Positions 1 through 13,500 of a stretch of DNA of 64,000 nt are shown piece by piece. The stretch comes from Rugalucina vietnamica (taxonomy: Eukaryota; Mollusca; Bivalvia; Lucinida; Lucinidae), in contig OZ024878.1 in assembly GCA_964017185.1 (NCBI GenBank), forward strand, positions 1,828,501-1,892,500. Direction: 5' to 3'. Below the pieces are notes generated by a model that had not been told where the DNA came from, ran no database searches, and saw only the letters and a list, made by a program, of their open reading frames with translations. Every line of letters starts with the position of its first letter. Within the stretch, counting starts at the first letter, position 1. Both the position numbers and the translations under genes were made by a program.

Positions 1-77
1 GCCAGTAATCATCAGTTTAAGCTGTGCCTAGTGTACATTCGTACTAAAATTAGAATTGATGAAGATGATTCTAACGT

Positions 78-1425
78 GTTTCTTTTTCACGGCTAACAAA
101 CCTTTAAATGCGTAACCGCGGTTAAGAAAAGAAATCCGATTCATGTCCTTCCGGTTTCGCATCAGATAACCAACAAAAGGTAAACAAACTTTTGCAGCTC
201 GTGTTTCCGAGTAAAATATTTCGATTCGAAGACGAATATTATAATTCTCTCAATGCTATTTTATTAGTTAGACATTGCTTTATTTGGACCCCAAAGGATT
301 TCCAGAAATAGTTCTTTATAAACATGATTTTTATTCCCTACCCCAAAACACATGTTGGGATTGCATTGTACACGACGAAAATGTGGGTCAGTCGCAGGGT
401 CATTTTTAGATTTCCGCTCATTACGTCCATATTAACGGAAAACAGTACAGTGCGCAGATGATTTTAACATTGTGTGAGGTCTGGTGACAGTTTCGTTGCC
501 TCTGGCCAATGCATTCTATGCATATGTGGTTAAAAGCTGTGTCAACATTTCGGTTACGAATTTAATCATTAGAATGATAGCAATATAGTCATTATAGAAC
601 ACATGTATTAAAGTTTTTGTTTTTGTTAATTGTTTTACGCTGAAGATTATTGTCACATTCTCTCGTCCTTTCTTAATAGTTGCTTACTCAAATTTGGTAT
701 GTGTGTGATATTTGCTGTGAAAATGTTTGATATAAAATAATACAAACTGTCTATGAAATACATGTAATACAATAGTTCACATGCATGATATTCCTGTTCA
801 TGAAGACGATTTTACAGCATTCTGTATACTTTAATTTGTTTTTTCTTGGTTTTATGTCTTTCAAAACGCTTTACAGGGAAATAAATACCATAACTTGAAC
901 AGGTTGAGGTTTTCAAACGTATCTTGAAATATATCCTTCATAGTTTAATGATTAAATGCGTACCCATCTTTTCCTTCCCTTCAAATCGATAATGACTGGC
1001 ACTAACACAACGAAATACTGGCACAGACATCAGATGCAATTTAGTTAATACATATATGTAAATTTGTCGTGGAACAATCACTAAAATTTGATATTTACCA
1101 GCAAATTGTCTAATTTTTAGTTGTATTTCGCCGACTTTGGCCTTGTTGGAACACCAGGTTCGAAGAAGGGAATAAATAACTCAAAGACCATCAAATTATT
1201 TTGCGAGCTACTTTGGTGCTGAGTTACAATAGTAAATAAGTGACAAAATAGCATTCATAGATAATCGATATATTTCTGTACAAAAATATAATAATCAATC
1301 GATCCTAGTAGTGTATGTTTTGTTTACCTTTTCTTGGTCTTCATATGCGGAACCGGAAGGGCGTGAATCGGATTTTCTTTCTTAACCGGCGGTTACGCAT
1401 TTAAAGGTTTGTTAGCCGTGTTTTT
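78..1425. mobile_element. Non-autonomous DNA transposon with ~110-bp terminal inverted repeats
   Basis: The segment at about 80-187 reappears in reverse complement at about 1316-1425. Both ends begin CACGGCTAACAAACC and contain matching TAAATGCGTAACCGC and AATCCGATTCA blocks, with few mismatches. The intervening ~1.1 kb has no ORF above background, so the element is non-autonomous. Runs of T flank both ends, so the target duplication cannot be defined. The superfamily is not recognised. Confidence 0.7.
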
Positions 1426-1523
1426 CTATGGGTGGGTTTTGGATGGAGTTCTCCATAAAACGAGTCATTGTTCGGTTCAAAAGTATGAGCATCGAATGTA
1501 ATAATTATTGTATCACTGTTTAA

Positions 1524-1818
1524 TCATTACGAAAACATGCCCATGCAATACACAGACCTTTTGAAAGTTGTAAAAAATGAAAATTAGATTGAAAAACATA
1601 GATTGTGGGTACAAGTTAGAACCATAAAAGCATATGAAAACATAGATTGTGGGTACAAGTTAGAACCGCCTCGGCGAGGCGGTTCTAACGAGTACCTACA
1701 ATCTATGTTTTGGAGCAAAAATAAGAAAAATAGGTATACCCCTACATACCCCAGTTTTGCTATATAAAAGTGGGGTTCAGGGGGAGGGGGTAAACATTAC
1801 ACGGACATGTTTTCGTGA
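1524..1818 (+). mobile_element. MITE family B copy
   Basis: Starts with an ATTACGAAAACATGCCC end and finishes with GGACATGTTTTCGTGAT. The core is a palindrome built from AGATTGTGGGTAC, AGAACCGCCTCG and their complements. This copy has the left half of the core partly duplicated (1592-1630 and 1640-1675). Other copies lie at 12625, 35938, 47536, 57849 and 58348. Confidence 0.75.
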
Positions 1819-2077
1819 TATGTTAAGTGTGCTTGTGGCGAGATATTTTCAATGCCACATTAATGGTGCGAAAACCATCTAAAGTTGCATTTCTTCCTGA
1901 CTTTTTAATATTTCCAACTTTTCCCTTTTCTCGAAAACGATAAAAATTTTACAATTAAAAACATTTTTTCTGAAAAGAATGCTTAAATCTCTTATTTTGA
2001 TATTACATTTCGGGTACATCAGTTTATCTAAAAGCTTATAATAATGCTTTTCGAACTTGCATGTTTTAACTTTACAG

Positions 2078-5000
2078 ATATCTCATTGGCACAGCCCGTA
2101 TTTCCATGGTTATTTCGCTGTGGGAAATTCATATCCCTCCATACTAGGAGACATGCTCTCAGACGGTATCGGCTGCATTGGGTTTTCATGGGTAAGATAG
2201 GATTCGTATTCATATTATCTGCAATAATCTAATCAGTAATCAACATGCAGTGATTTATTTATTTTTCTATCTCTTTTTTGCACCAAAAATATAACTTCAA
2301 CGGCAGTAATCGGGCACGAGGTTTTATGACTTTCTTTGCCTCTGAACTGAAGGGACTCAACAGGCTACCGGTACTTTTCACAGAGATTGAATAAGTGGGC
2401 GCAGTTTGGTAGTCTGTATATTGAACATGCACATGTAAGCAGTGATCAGAAATTGTCGCAAACAGAACCAAAGTACCGTGAACCAAAACAGCTGTATCTT
2501 ATCTTTCATATACCTCTTGGTTTAAGACCACTTCACCACTTGATCGAGAAAAACATGGAGCCTGGAGTCAAACTACATGTCACCATTATCCAATCAATTT
2601 CCGTTTCAGGCCACAAGCCCAGCCTGTACAGAGCTTGAGGTTATAACAACTGACTGGCTGGGTAAAATGATGAATCTGCCAGAGGAATTCCTGCACTGTG
2701 GCCCGGGACCCGGAGGTGGCGTTATTCAGGTTTTGATTTAATCAAAGCTTATTGCATAAGTTGAAATGCTTTGACCGTGCTGCTTGATTCTGTGATTTTT
2801 ATATGATTTGTTTTTCAGATTTCTTAAAATATGCAATGCGATATTCTAATCAGGTACACAGGCTAGTCAAAAGCATGTCAACGTGCTTCACCTCGATTAC
2901 AAGTCTTCAAAATTTGACATTGTTTGTCGTATATATTAAAATGCTTCTAAATGATCTACATAGGCATTACCATTGGTACGCAGCTTCATATAGTCTCAAA
3001 TCCAACACAAAGAGTATTAACCCAGCGGGCACATGACGTCAGAATGACGTGCTGGGAAGGCGATTCTTTATGTATCTTGAGTCTTGAGAAGAAAATAAAA
3101 TACTTTATTACGATTAATATCAATATAAATATACCATTAATATTATAGGGTTATTGCACTGATATCGGTGAATATTGTCCCGAGTTGGGATATCGAAGGA
3201 CGCGAGCTTGCGAGCGTCCGTAGATATCCCAACGAGGGACAATATTCACCGATATCAGTGCGATAACCCTTTTATTATATAGCTATAAATATCTGCTTCT
3301 CATATTTGATGGTTTTTTTTAGAGTTAGCCTTCCAAAACTGAAGGCCGCGATAATATCCATTAAGTGATATCATTTTTGCACTAGTGCAATATCAGATGA
3401 TATCATTTTTGCACTGTTACTTTTCGGAAGCACATTTTGCAATTGAATCAATATTGCTGACATTTTCTTTTCTGTTTCCGGCTTAAATTGCTTAAATCTG
3501 AAAATGACAAACTTCAGCTGACGTTTCGGCCCGGTATGACGTCATTTTCCACGCGACGTCAGATGAAGATGACGTCATTAGAGTTGACGTCCCAATTTTA
3601 CAAGATGACTCTCAAGTCGATAATTTGGCAATGTTTCATCAAAAGAATTCATCTCATTTAACAAAGTGTGAAATATCAAGTAAGTGTGCAGATATCGTCT
3701 GATATCTGCACACTTGTTACTCGGCTTTTATCCCTAAGTTTTAATCATTTGATATTTATAGCTTTTTAATAAAATAGTATATAATACATTAACATGATAT
3801 TAATATAACAAAGGAGCAGCTCATTATGAAGAAAAGAGAATCTGTGAAGCTGAAAGAAAGTGCATAACATGCAAAGCTAGATTCAAAAGACCATCACCGG
3901 TTTAATCAAAATAGACTTGCTCCACTTGCCACCGACAGTATAGAGTTACACCCTATGGACGGTTTGCCTTTATTACGTCAGGATGAACATTTGTCACCAA
4001 CATGACAGGCATATGTACCAGACGGGTTTCGAACCCGCAACCTCTTGATTGCTAAGCGAATACGCTATCCATTACACTACCGCGGCTGTACGAGCAAACA
4101 TTGCCTAGTAAGCCATCAAAGAACTCACCAACACACATGAACAAACTAACAATCAAGAAATACAGATGGTCTTTCTCATTAGAGAGGAACGACCATCCAT
4201 ATTAATATTTAAGATGCATCGATGTTCAGCTCATTAAAAGTAATTATAAATTTAGTCCTCTGCAAGTGAAGCCGTCTTCCTATGCATGTTGGCTGCAAGA
4301 ACTAAGATGGTGACGAAATACAAGGCTCAGCACCCAGAGATGGATGAAATGACTATCATATCAAAACTTGTAGCCTACAGTTCAGATCAGGTTGGTAACC
4401 AAATTCAGATCCAGAATAAATAGATAAATAGATATCCTAAGATGCAGAACAATGGATTCTAGTATTACAGAAAGATACTGTTTGGGTCCATTTTCGGTTT
4501 AAGCACTAGAGGTGGGTGTGTTTTCGGTTAAAAGATTAAACAGAGCAACTCAGAGGTTTCCAGCTGGTCCATTACAAGTGAAAAGAACATTAAGATTCAT
4601 AAAACATTTGAGCGGTTTCCAGTGAAAGAATCACAAATCATTTGCCAGGTTTTCAGTTCTACAATAGATCATTGAAAAATCATTACACGTTACAGACGTA
4701 TAGGATATAACTAATTGGCATAATTGTTATGCGGTAGTCTGCATGCTTAGTTTTTAACCCAATCATGGTTGATAACTATGCTGCCTTCTTTAATTGCACG
4801 CCGGTGAGTCGGGCGTCAGACTCTATGATGGCCCCGACATAAAGCTATTCATTTTAGTTGGTTGGGGCCGGAGCTTCTTGTCTGTTGCTTGGTCCACCAG
4901 GGTTCAACTGGCGTTTTCCTTTTGCTCCGGAGTTAGTTAGTTATATGGCGCCCAGGAATCTCCATCGTCGGGCAGCTTACTCATTCTGCGAGTCCTTGTT

Positions 5001-8000
5001 TTTGATTCATCATGGTGGTTATCATGATTTATTTGTTTGTCCATGATGATTCATTGACTAGTTAGAGATTCACCACGAGGACCGAACTACTAACTAAATG
5101 TTGTGAACCACTGCAGAAGCTGAGGGTAAGGTTAAGGCACATTAAAATTAATTTAAGCCCGCCAGTAATTTTATATTACTGATCGTTCCAATGCGATACT
5201 TCTGTGGTGGTTCTTATTGTTTTATGTCTTGGTGTTAAAATTTTTGTGCTGTTTGCGCCTTATGTATGTTTTCATATTTTTAGTTAAGATTTGGTAACTG
5301 AGTGGCCACCTATTGGGAAAATAGCTGCTCATTAGGCTTACGATGTGTTTTCATGGTATACGGACCTGTTTGTTAATTTAGTTTTTTTCTCACCTCGGTT
5401 TTTGGAGTGGGATTCTCTTTCTGATTGCGCCTTTTCCTGATCGTTACCTGCTTGTACCTTTTAATATTTTTACAGCTGCAGAATAAACAGAACGTTTGAA
5501 GTATTTTCAGATATAGAATAAAAGAAAAAGATTATTTTAAGCGTTTTTAGGGTCACTGAAGCCGAAACCGCGGTATGGCCCATCCCCTTTCTCATTAATA
5601 TGTTTACGAGGGTGGGTCAGGAAGTTCTGTCATAGGTGTTATATTACGATAAATAGACATGATATGTTGCTGAATTATACATTTCTCCTTTATAATGATA
5701 CCAAACCCCTGCCCAAAAGAAATAAATAGTTTAAATTATCCGTCTTGAAAGACAGGTGGCGTAAAACCACAGGCATGTTTTCTTGAAATTGTGAACCTTG
5801 TATTGTGTCTTTCATGTGTTGTATAGTTATAACTACTGATCATATTCTCGTCAAATTTTAAGTGATAAATTATGTTTTATTTAGAAAAGCAATCCGGCAG
5901 AAAGGAATGTCACATGTGCGCTACTGACTGTATAATGAAGCGATTAAAATGACGTCATTGGAATATGTACCCCTGAAAATGCCAGGACAGGCCGATTTCA
6001 ACATTTCATTGTGTTATAAAACAATTAAATTAAGTTGTAAAAGTTTGAGTTTTGCAGGACATAATCACTCATATTCGAAGAATATATAGCACTTATGACT
6101 TTTTTTTTCAAAATCATTTACTGTATATTTTTACAGTGTTTTCTTTAAATCATGCCAGTGTCAGGGAGTCACCGCTTTAAAAGTGATTTATTATATGTTA
6201 TTCATGAAGAGTCACAAACAATTTTTATCACAGGTAATAGCTAAAGAAATGGTCTTCCAGATGTTGTTATTTTAAAATAGTTTGCAATGACAGATACCGA
6301 GTAATATATGGAGTGACAGATCTTTTTGACCGATCATCGTACTGCTATTAAAGGATCTGTTTTAATCTTTTATTAATATGTATTAGAATATAATAGATGT
6401 TATGATGATACTGATGTTGTCATATTCAATCACTCAAACTGTATGTAATTGTGAATAGTTGGCGGCTGAACTGTATATTTTGCCCTTTTAAGGGCAATTC
6501 CTCTGTGCATAGATCCGGGCTACTTGGTGCTGTGAAGATGGTGAAGCTACCCAGTGACAAAAACTTCAGTTTGAGAGGAGAAACATTACAGGCTGCGGTA
6601 GACAAAGATAAAGCTGCAGGACTGATTCCTTTCTTTGTAAGTGAATTTAGGGATATTTCAAGAGTAAAAGTAAGTGTCGTCTAGGTACGTGTGCAATCAG
6701 AACCAAGGTCTCACAAATGTGAGGAAATACCAAAACTTTCTCATTAATATGTTCTCATATCTTTTCTTATTAATATCTTCACTGCTCTTAAAGGATCTCA
6801 GTTTTATCTTTATTTCCTATTACTGCAGCTGGTGTTGTGCCGTGTGGCGGCCGTAGGAGGTCTCCCCGTACATCATCCATAGTGCAGATTATATTTTCCT
6901 TTTGGTTCTTTGAGATCAGCGCGGGTATTCTGAGAAATCAAAAAAAAATATTATCGGTTAAGATTCATTTTCTAACCCACGTTTTTAGATAGTTGGTCCC
7001 ATTTGAATTTTACTAGTCCTTGTATCGACTACCCTGTCGAAAGATGCAAAATTACAGTAATTCACTTTGGTTCCATGTTGCCAAATATATAGGGTCACTG
7101 AAGAGGCTTAAGTAGCCGAAACCGCGGTATGGTCCATCCCCTTTCTCATTAATATGTTCACTGCTCTTAAAGGTTCTCAGTTTTATAATTAACAATACAA
7201 AGATAATGTAGGCCCATCGATCGAGTGCAAAGCCTTTCCCAAACCATTGGAATTAAGCAACAAAAATCTAACTTAATAAAGATCAAGACACAAAATGATA
7301 AAATGACTCCAAAAGTGCTCTGATGACTTCTGATTTACCAATACCTGCTCCACCTGTTAAGAAAGAAATTTTATTCATTTTAACATTAAATTCAATGCAA
7401 TGCATGATTGAAAAAATCTCTTTGTCTCAAATTCAGACTACTGAGTAGTATTAAGATTTCGTTATCCAGTAGTAAATACCAGTTGTTTCGACATGTGGCA
7501 CCGACCATTATGACTGCATTTCCATTTGAAAATCATACAAGTGTACACTCTACCACTATTTGGATTAAACACAATTCGTTTTTATTCTGCCTCTATTTTC
7601 TTGTTCTCCATATTTGCACTTTCAACCATCATCATTAGAGCCGCATCGTGAGAAAACCGGAGTTTTGCCTAGGCGAAAACAAAGGCGCAGATCAGCTTCG
7701 CGGTAACCGCGAAGCTGATCAGCGCCTTTGTTTTCGCTATACGGATAGTACAATTCCTCTTCTTCTTAAATCTGAATTTTCAAGCTTCTAACCTGCTTCT
7801 GTGACTGTACAGGCCGGTTTGTGTCAGACCTGGTCGGAACCCCCGAAGACCGGTTTTCTCACGTCGCGGCTCATTAAACAATCATAACGATTTACATTAT
7901 TTTCCATTTAGCTCTGTGCATCTTTGGGAACAACGAGTTCATGTGCTTTTGATAATTTGACTGAACTGGGACCCATCTGTAAGTACTAGTATATATTTGA

Positions 8001-10517
8001 TCAACCATAACTTGACGAACGACTATCTATTTTGGTTTGCTTAATGGGGCATCCGACAAAGGGACTGGACAGATTAAACGTAGAAGCATCATATAAATTT
8101 AATACATCACAGCATTTGGTAATGTACAAAAATAAACAACTTCACATTATAAAATAGTTAGAGTTAAAGGAAGACCTTATTTATTATTTAGCATAAAAAG
8201 GGAGACGTAATTTTCATTTTCAAGTGAAATATTCTAATCTCGCAAACAGCGAAGCAACGGAATCAAACAAATATTACAAATAAGATAAAATTAGGCAATG
8301 AGCAGGAAACGGTGTAATCAGAAAGAAATTCCCACTCCAAAAACCGAGATGGGAAAAAACTATATTGACATTCAGGTACTTATACTAAGAAAGCATTTCG
8401 TAAGCCGTGTGAGCAGCTATTTCCAAATAGGCGGACACTCAGTTACTCGAAGCGTTTTAATGCGACTTCTAGGTACCTCGATGACCTTTTGAACATTGAC
8501 AACCCTTATTTTGAAGGTATGGTCAATCAAATTTATCCACCTGAACTACAGTTGAACAAAGCCAATATCTCAGATACCGAAGCCCCCTTTTTAGACTTAC
8601 ATCTTTCTGTTGCAAATGGATTTGTTTCTTCTAAAATTTATGATAAGTGCGATGACTTTGATTTTGATATGGTAAATTTTCCGTTTTTGGATGGTGACGT
8701 TCCTCGTCGTGCTTCTTATGGTGTATACATTTCTCAACTTATTAGGTTCGCTAGAGTCTGCAATCATGTTATGGACTTCAACGATCGAAATAAATGTTTA
8801 ACGGCCAAACTTCTCCAACAGGGTTATCGGTATCATAAACTTCGAAAAACATTTTCTAAATTTTATCGTAGACACTATGAATTGATTTCCAAATATAATG
8901 TTGGGTTAAAGACGCTTTTAGGTGAGGGCCTTTCGGAACCAGAATTTTATGGTGACTTGGTTTACAAATTTAAGAAAAGGAATGATTTTTCTTTTCAGTG
9001 CAGAAAAATCATTACACGTTACAGACGTGTATAACTTGAATGTTATGCGACAGTCTGCATGCTTAGTTTTTAACCCAATCATGGTTGATAACTATGCTGC
9101 CTTCTTTCATTGCATGCCGGTGGGTCGGGCGTCAGACTCTATGATGGCGCAGACGTAAAGCTATTCATTTTAGTTGGTTGGGGCCGGAGCTTCTTGTCTG
9201 TTGCTTGGCCCACCAGGGTCCAACTGGCGTTTTTCTTTTGCTCCGGAGTTAGTAAGTTATATGGCGCCCAGGGATCTCACTCGTCGGGCAGGTTACTGAA
9301 TCTGTTGAGTCCTCGTTTTTGATTCATCAGGATGTTTATCGTGATTTATCTGTTTGTTCTTGATGATTCATTGACTAGTTAGAGATTCACCACGAGGACC
9401 GAAGAACTAACTAAATGTTATGAACCACTGCAGAAGCTGAGGGTGAGGTTAGGTACCTGTAAAATCGATTTAAGCCCCCCAGTTATTTCATAACTGACCG
9501 TTCCAAGGCGGTACTGCTGCTGTGGTTCACATTTATCCGAGTTATTTCATTTATGAGTTTAATGTTGCATGACTTTGTGACCACCCGAATATCAATTGGC
9601 TGTTCACTTAGCCCTCTGCATTTTACTTGTTCTGTCCAACCTAGCACTGTGACCACCTTACCTTCAATAGCTGATCACCCTGCTTTCCGTTATTCGTGCT
9701 TCATGTTGGTACCTATGTATATAATTTTCTTAACATGCTTTCCTTATTTCTCGTTTATATTTGTGTAGCACTGAACCACTACAGAAGCTGAGGGCGAGGT
9801 TAGGTAGATCTACCTGTAAAATCGATTTAAGCCCGCCAGTAATTTTATATTACTGATCGTTCCAAGGCGATACTTCTATGGTGGTTCTTTCGTTTTATGT
9901 CTTCGTGTTTAAATTTTTTTTGTGCTGTTGGCGCCTTATGTGTGTTTTCATAATTTTAGTTAAGTTTAGGTAACTGAGTGGCCACCTATTGGGAAAATAA
10001 CTGCCCATTCGGCTTACGATATTGTTTCATGGTATATAAGTACCTGATTGTTAATTTAGTTTTTTTCCCATCTCGGTTTTTGGAGTGGGGATCTTTTTCT
10101 GATTGCGCCTTTTCCTGATCTTTGCCTACTTGTACCTTTTTATTTAAATATCGTGTAATGGTGTGCTTAACTATCAACGATTTGTATATTTTACAGGTGA
10201 AGTGAATGACATGTGGCTACACATTGACGCTGCTTATGCAGGGAGTGCATTTGTTTGTCCTGAGTACAGAAAATATATGGAGGGGATACAGGTATGATTT
10301 TGTTAGGACTTGAATTAGATATTCTGTAAAGTACTAACAAAGCACAAAACCTTCTTGATTGACATAGTTATATCCAATTATTAAATCTCAGAGTATTTTA
10401 AAAATAGTGAGAACAATATTGATAATCTAAACTGTCGTAAAACAGTAAATATTGTCGGCATAGAAACAGAAATCAGAACACGCATTCTGTACACATACAC
10501 GTAACAATGTATTGAAT

Positions 10518-10548
<31 letters not shown>

Positions 10549-13500
10549 ATTAAAAGATACTGAACCTCATAGAAGAAGTCAAATTTTATATTTATGTATC
10601 ATATTTGCTTGCAAATTTCAGTACGCAGAAACATTCAGCACAAATCCACACAAATGGATGTTGATCTGTTACGATTTGTCGGTTATGTGGTAATAAACAT
10701 TTTAATAATCACCCTATCACACTTGACCACTTCTTCCAGTAGGGTCCATATAAATATCGAAATACACAAATTCGAAAAAATTGTTCTACCATTAATCTTA
10801 CAAATACCTCGGATCCAATAATAAATTTTAGATCCGAGCAAATACAAAACGCGCTGGAGAACACTGACAAAGTGTTGTCTGCCTATAATTTTTTTCACTC
10901 CACTGGTTATTAACATATGTTTTCCGGATTTTTTTTTCTTTTAAAAATTTCTTTGCTCTTATTGGAATTTCGCTAGTTTGCTGAGTTGTAATAGTTATGG
11001 TTCCAGGCTGTTTTGTCTTGTACTTTCCTTCCCGCCTGGTGTCTGAGTTCGAATTTTAAATTTAATTATACAATCTCTGGGATTTTTGTCGTACTTTTAA
11101 ATGACAAGAGCTTCTCTTGACATATTAAGAAATCAATCATATTTTGCATCGTGGTAATTTCAATGATGCCCATCAAGCATCTTACGTAGATATATGATAA
11201 AATTTCTGAGTAGCATGACCTCTTTCACAGACAGGCGACTTTCTCCAATTTGACTTATCTAGAGCTCTACACTTCTCTGCAAGAGTGTTTGGATAAACTG
11301 GTCATATATCATGAAATCAGCAGTGCTTTGTTTATATGTAACTACATGATAGTAAAAGAGTGATATTAAAAGCAGCAGAGTGGCTGTAATACTACCTGGC
11401 TTATAAGTAGATTTAAACTGAAGCTAATTAACTGCAAGAGCTATTGAGATAAAATGAAAATCGGAGGAATTTGAGAACCCCAAAATTGGGGGAGATTGGT
11501 GGAGAAAGTCGCCTGTCTGTTCATGCAAATTATGACAAAGTTTATGACAATAACCAGTTTTCATTGAAATTAAGATTCTTTTGAAAGTAATACTCCAATA
11601 GTAGGGATAACAGAATCTTACTGTAGTTGCTGTAACAGTTTCATGTGAAATGAATACTGTTACTACGTAATATCCTCTGTAGGATCAAGAATAGCTCATA
11701 CTTGGTGGACGCCTTCAACGTTGATCCTATATATCTGAGGCACGAGAATGAGGGCAGAGTACCAGACTTCAGGGTAAGTACACCTTCTACTGCTTTAGTG
11801 TGTATTTTGAGCCGCGACGCGAGAAAACCGGTCTTCGGGGTTTCCGAACAGGTTCGACACAAACCGGCCTGTACAAGCTCAGAAAAGAGCTAGAAGCTTG
11901 AAATTTCGGATTTAAGTAGAAGAGGAATTGTACTATCCGAGTAGCGAAAACAAAGGCGCTGATCAGCTTCGCGGTTACCGCGAAGCTGATCTGCGCCTTT
12001 GTTTTCGCCTAGGCAAAAATCCGGTTTTCTCACGATGCGGCTCTAATGATTATAAAAGGTCTTTGCAAATTCCAGTTAATGATTAAGGTGGTATTATTGA
12101 CTAAGAAAAATATCACTTCGAAAGAAAAGAAATGTCTGCACATATGGATATTGTCTCAGCTTTCGAAATGATGTGTATGTGCGTTTCATTAATGTTCATG
12201 TTTATTAATATTATAACATTCACTACACATTCAACATGTTTAGTACACGTCTGAATGTTTATTCTCACAGCACTGGCAAATCCCTTTAGGAAGGCGATTT
12301 CGCTCGCTGAAACTGTGGTTTATGCTGAGGTCCTATGGTGTAAAAGGTGTCCAGGAATTTATTAGAAGGGTAAAGAATTTATTTTTCAAAAGATCTAATG
12401 ACTGTTGACGTACGCACAAAACTCAAGTAACCGACATCTCGAAGTGTTTGACAGTGCTTCACAGTCCATGTTCCGTCGTAATCCTATGATAGCTATATCC
12501 ACGACAAACGTATATGAGACTACTTATGCATAGGAAAAGACATTTGATGCATTGGATCAATTTAAAAAAATGAAAGATAATGATATACATGTACGGTACT
12601 TGTACCCCATACTTTTTATATTTGACATTACGAAAATATGCCCATGCAATATACAGAGATTTTTAAAGTTGTAAAAAATGAAAATTTTCATAAGAAAATG
12701 TTTGCTATTTTTCTTATTTTTGCTCAAAACATAGATTGTGGGTACACGTTAAAACCGCCTCGCCGAGGCGGTTCTAACGAGTACCCACAATCTATGTTTT
12801 GGAGCAAAAATAAAAATAGGTTTACCCCTGCATACCCCAGTTTTACTATATAAAAGTGGGGTTTAAGGGGGTAAATATTTCACGGACATGTTTTCCTGAT
12901 GTATATTATGAGCTCAGTATGTCGCTTATACATGAATACTCCCATATCATCAATTTTCATGATTATTTCATTCGATAGCACTGCAGGCTGGCGAAGGAAT
13001 TTGAAGCTATGGTTCTAGATGATGACAGATTCGAGGTTGTCACTGAAGCAGTCATGGGTCTAGTCTGCTTCAGGCTAAAGGTAGGGTAATTGACTGATTT
13101 TCAACAGACAATATCGTATGCAGTTTCTGACTTACCAGGAACTTGTTATTTACATGTATATGGCAAGGTTTATATGAATCAAGTGTTGCTATGTGCTGTT
13201 TTAGAGAAGCTTGTGTATGAAAAGTATGATCAGCAGCTGGTGCATTCGTAACCAAAGTCCAACACAAAACAATGGATGTGTGAAAACCAAAATGAGAAAT
13301 AGGTACTGATACAAACAGAACACAATTAGCTGAGTGAACATCCTACAAACCCAAAAGGTGCACAAAGCCACAATTGTCGTTCTCTTTAATATTTAACATC
13401 ACAAAATATATAAAACGATATTGTGCTCCTTATATAACATCTAATGGTAAACAGTAGCGAGTTGCGCCCCCTGATTATCCGCTAGAGGCAGCACTAGACG

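Noticed and set aside
4020-4092. Functional tRNA gene on the minus strand
   Set aside because: The A-box, B-box and T-stem are good, but the 3' acceptor strand does not pair with the 5' GCCGCGG and the anticodon stem is poor. A SINE head fits better.
10622-10681. Decarboxylase exon 7 ending at the GT after DLS (10682)
   Set aside because: That would put exon 8 out of phase or force a weak acceptor. The donor at 10690 gives SVMW|IK, matching the family's S-MWVK.
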